From: an uncultured Clostridia bacterium
GTDB lineage: Bacteria > Bacillota > Clostridia > Oscillospirales > Acutalibacteraceae
Length of the DNA stretch: 6,968 bases
Assembly: GCA_945868935.1 (NCBI GenBank)
Contig: CAMBNE010000051.1
Coordinates: 1 to 6,968, forward strand
Reading direction: 5' to 3'
Shown here one piece after another: positions 5,147 through 6,968 of this stretch (position 1 is the stretch's first letter; each line of letters starts with the position of its first letter). The translations under genes were made by a program, and so were the position numbers. The notes under the pieces are model-generated. The model was not told the origin of the DNA. It worked only from the letters and a program-made list of their open reading frames with translations, and did no database searches.

Positions 5147-5820
5147 TTTGCTTCCTCCTTTTCACCGCAGGAGGCTTTATTGCAAACCTCGGCTGACGGA
5201 CAACCTGCACAGCCAAAGCTCTTTTTTGCGTTTTTGCCGCCCGAGATTTTATTTACAATTGCGATTAAAATACCGAATACGAGGAATCCGCCCGGTGCCA
5301 TTGTCATAATTGAAATGTTGTTGTCGAAAAATATCGGAATTGCAATTCCCATCCACGTGCCGTTGCCGAGCACCTCACGGATTGTAGCCATCAAGAGCAG
5401 TGCAAGCGTAAAGCCTGCGCCCATTCCCACAGCGTCAATAGCCGAGTCGATTACCTTGTTTTTGTTTGCGAACATTTCGGCTCTGCCAAGGATTATGCAG
5501 TTTACTACAATCAGCGGCAGGTAAATTCCAAGAGCCTCGTCAAGCGCAGGGGCAAACGCCTTTACAAGCATCTGCACCATTGTTACAAAGCCTGCGATAA
5601 GCACGATGTAGCAGGGAATACGCACCTTGTCGGGGATTACTTTGCGCAGTGCGGAGATTACGATGTTTGAACAGAGCAGAACAACCGTAGCCGCCGCACC
5701 CATTCCGAGCGCACTCATTACGTTTGTCGTAACCGCAAGTGTGGGGCAGGTTCCGAGCACAAGCACAAGAACAGGGTTTTCCTTGATGATACCCTTTAAA
5801 AGATTCTGTCTTTTGTTCAT
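5143..5820 (-). CDS. rnfE: Rnf complex membrane subunit RnfE
   Basis: RnfE (RsxE) is the integral membrane partner and paralogue of RnfA. The core shows KGIIKENPVLVLVLGTCPTLAV (residues 9-30, C25), YLPLIVVNCIILGRAE (100-115, C108) and AVGMGAGFTLALLLMATIRE (130-149), which repeat the RnfA landmarks in the same order; C25 and C108 are the expected ligands of the shared intramembrane cluster. After the last helix, which ends near residue 190, the 225-residue protein has a basic then cysteine-rich tail with C204, C207, C213 and C218 (CAGC, five residues, C, four residues, C). I recall such tails from some Firmicutes RnfE proteins, but their role is not known to me; they could bind metal or a cluster. 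ATG 5820 overlaps the rnfG stop as ATGA (5817-5820), with AAAGGAG at 5829-5835. Confidence 0.96.
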   Translation of the reverse strand: MNKRQNLLKGIIKENPVLVLVLGTCPTLAVTTNVMSALGMGAAATVVLLCSNIVISALRKVIPDKVRIPCYIVLIAGFVTMVQMLVKAFAPALDEALGIYLPLIVVNCIILGRAEMFANKNKVIDSAIDAVGMGAGFTLALLLMATIREVLGNGTWMGIAIPIFFDNNISIMTMAPGGFLVFGILIAIVNKISGGKNAKKSFGCAGCPSAEVCNKASCGEKEEAK

Positions 5821-6353
5821 TTTCCTGTCTCCTTTATCATATCGTACGCCTTGAAAGCGTCCTCAATTGCGTTTTTGTATGCGGTTGAAGAAATTGTCGC
5901 ACCTGTTATTGCGTCAACACTGTCTAAGAGGACGTCAGTTTTTCCGGTGTACTGGCTTGCGTAGGCGTCCTCGGCTGTTTTTGAGCCAAGACCGCTTGTT
6001 TCGGAGTGTGAAAGCGTTTTGCACTGCACAATTACTCCGTCTGCGTCCATTCCGCAAATCAACTTCATATCGCCGCCGTAGCCCTTTGTTGTCAGCATAA
6101 AGACATATCCTGCGCCGTTATTTGCACTGTAAACCTCGGTTACTCTGTCGGGGAGATTTTCAATTTCGAGCTTTTCAAAGCCGTCTGCTTCATAAAGCAC
6201 CTCCGACATAGCCTGCTCGGTCTTTTCCTGCTCGGCTTTTGCGATAATCGGCGAAGTCACCGAGTTGATGTAGGCAAGCAGAGCCGATACAACAAGGCAG
6301 ATGCAGACGAGCACGAGAACGGGTTTTATTATTTCATTAAAACTCTTTTTCAT
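5817..6353 (-). CDS. rnfG: Rnf complex flavoprotein subunit RnfG (covalent FMN)
   Basis: RnfG carries a covalently attached FMN on the outer face of the membrane and relays electrons inside the Rnf complex. The 178-residue protein has a single N-terminal anchor (about 9-30, PVLVLVCICLVVSALLAYI) and then an FMN-binding domain. The central motif GLGSKTAED (121-129) is typical of the fold. The flavinylation motif DAITGATISS runs from D147 to S156; by family rule FMN would be phosphoester-linked to T153 (codon 5895-5897) by ApbE, which is not encoded in this window. The protein is slightly short for the family but has both conserved blocks. The start overlaps the rnfD stop as ATGA (6350-6353), and GGGAGGT (6362-6368) lies eight bases upstream. 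Confidence 0.96.
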   Translation of the reverse strand: MKKSFNEIIKPVLVLVCICLVVSALLAYINSVTSPIIAKAEQEKTEQAMSEVLYEADGFEKLEIENLPDRVTEVYSANNGAGYVFMLTTKGYGGDMKLICGMDADGVIVQCKTLSHSETSGLGSKTAEDAYASQYTGKTDVLLDSVDAITGATISSTAYKNAIEDAFKAYDMIKETGK

Positions 6354-6968
6354 TTTTTGCTACCTCCCACAAGAGGCTTTGAGCGTGTAAGCCTTGAAAT
6401 GTAGGGCGTAAAGATGTTCATAAGCAGAATCGAGTACGAAACACCCTCGGGAGATGCGCCCCAGAAACGGATTAGTATTGTGATAAGACCGCAGCCTACG
6501 CCGAAAATTATCTTGCCCCACTTTGTGCAGGGAGTTGTTGCATAGTCGGTAGCCATAAAGAATGCGCCGATGATAAGACCGCCCGACATAAGCTGATAGA
6601 GCGGAGCTTTGTCGAAAATCAGCGACATAACAAGCACTGTGCCGATAAATGCAACGGGTGTGTGCCATGTAATTACCTTTCTTGCAATCAGGTAAATTCC
6701 GCCTGCAAGCAAAGCAATTGTGCAGGTTTCGCCCAGACAGCCGCCGCGAACACCGAACAGCATATCAAGGTAGGAGGGAAGTGAGTCAAGCTCGCCCTTT
6801 GACATAAGCGCAAGCGGAGTTGCACTTGACGAAGCGTCGGGGAAGGTCCACGTTGTCATAGTGCCCGAAAACGCAGTCATCATCACGATTCTTGCGGTGA
6901 TTGCAGGGTTTGCAAAGTTCTGACCGATTCCGCCGAAAAGCTGTTTTACAACAACAATTGCAAACAGA
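6350..6968 (-). CDS. rnfD: Rnf complex membrane flavoprotein subunit RnfD (5' end outside window)
   Basis: This is the C-terminal 205 residues of RnfD, a polytopic membrane subunit with covalent FMN, homologous to NqrB. The reading frame stays open to the window edge, so the gene is cut by the window and not broken. The edge translates in frame as KQLFGGIGQNFANPAITAR (fragment residues 8-26), a conserved RnfD/NqrB signature that would be lost if the GTG at 6886 were taken as the start. The flavinylation motif is DASSSATPL, with the acceptor threonine at fragment residue 50 (codon 6818-6820). Further landmarks are GVRGGCLGET, about five membrane helices, ATDYATTP and RFWGASPEGVSYSILLMN. RnfD is normally a little over 300 residues, so about a third is missing. 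rnfC would be expected next to the right, with the operon promoter beyond it. Confidence 0.95.
   Translation of the reverse strand, partial: LFAIVVVKQLFGGIGQNFANPAITARIVMMTAFSGTMTTWTFPDASSSATPLALMSKGELDSLPSYLDMLFGVRGGCLGETCTIALLAGGIYLIARKVITWHTPVAFIGTVLVMSLIFDKAPLYQLMSGGLIIGAFFMATDYATTPCTKWGKIIFGVGCGLITILIRFWGASPEGVSYSILLMNIFTPYISRLTRSKPLVGGSKK

Noticed and set aside
6350..6886. A complete 178-residue rnfD starting at GTG 6886
   Set aside because: The frame is open to the window edge and translates to conserved RnfD sequence (KQLFGGIGQN), so the true start lies outside.

Overview
The window looks like chromosomal DNA from an anaerobic Bacillota species of class Clostridia, probably near Ruminococcaceae/Oscillospiraceae. 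The grounds are an rnf cluster in the clostridial order (rnfC)-D-G-E-A-B, strong GGAGG-type ribosome binding sites, moderate GC in the conserved genes, and GTAGGGACACGGC-type palindromic intergenic repeats. The taxonomic placement is inference.

Layout from left to right. (1) An AraC-family regulator (30-839, +). (2) A 460-base non-coding stretch (840-1299) with short tandem heptamers, a 166-base element bounded by 25-base inverted repeats (980-1145), and then a good sigma-70-type promoter with an operator-like dyad on its -35 box. (3) A complete sodium:neurotransmitter symporter family transporter (1300-2823, +). (4) A bidirectional intrinsic terminator (2829-2874) between convergent genes. 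(5) An AT-rich gene of unknown function encoding a zinc-ribbon protein with two C-terminal membrane segments (2894-3619, -). (6) The 3' part of an rnf operon on the minus strand: rnfB, rnfA, rnfE, rnfG and a 5'-truncated rnfD running off the right edge.

How the parts fit. Rnf is a membrane complex that passes electrons from reduced ferredoxin to NAD+ and pumps Na+ or H+. RnfG and RnfD carry recognisable flavinylation motifs, RnfA and RnfE have the paired membrane cysteines expected for an intramembrane iron-sulfur cluster, and RnfB is cysteine-rich. rnfD, rnfG, rnfE and rnfA are joined by three successive ATGA overlaps, and rnfB follows 12 bases later, so they should be translated as a coupled unit. 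The symporter next door would spend a Na+ gradient of the kind Rnf can make. That link is thematic only, because the two units are convergent and have separate promoters. The unknown zinc-ribbon gene lies 81 bases after rnfB with no convincing terminator between them and may be read as the tail of the operon.

No clearly undescribed system is visible. The best leads are the structured repeat element, the symporter operator, the unknown zinc-ribbon membrane protein attached to the rnf operon, and unusual ion-site residues in the symporter.
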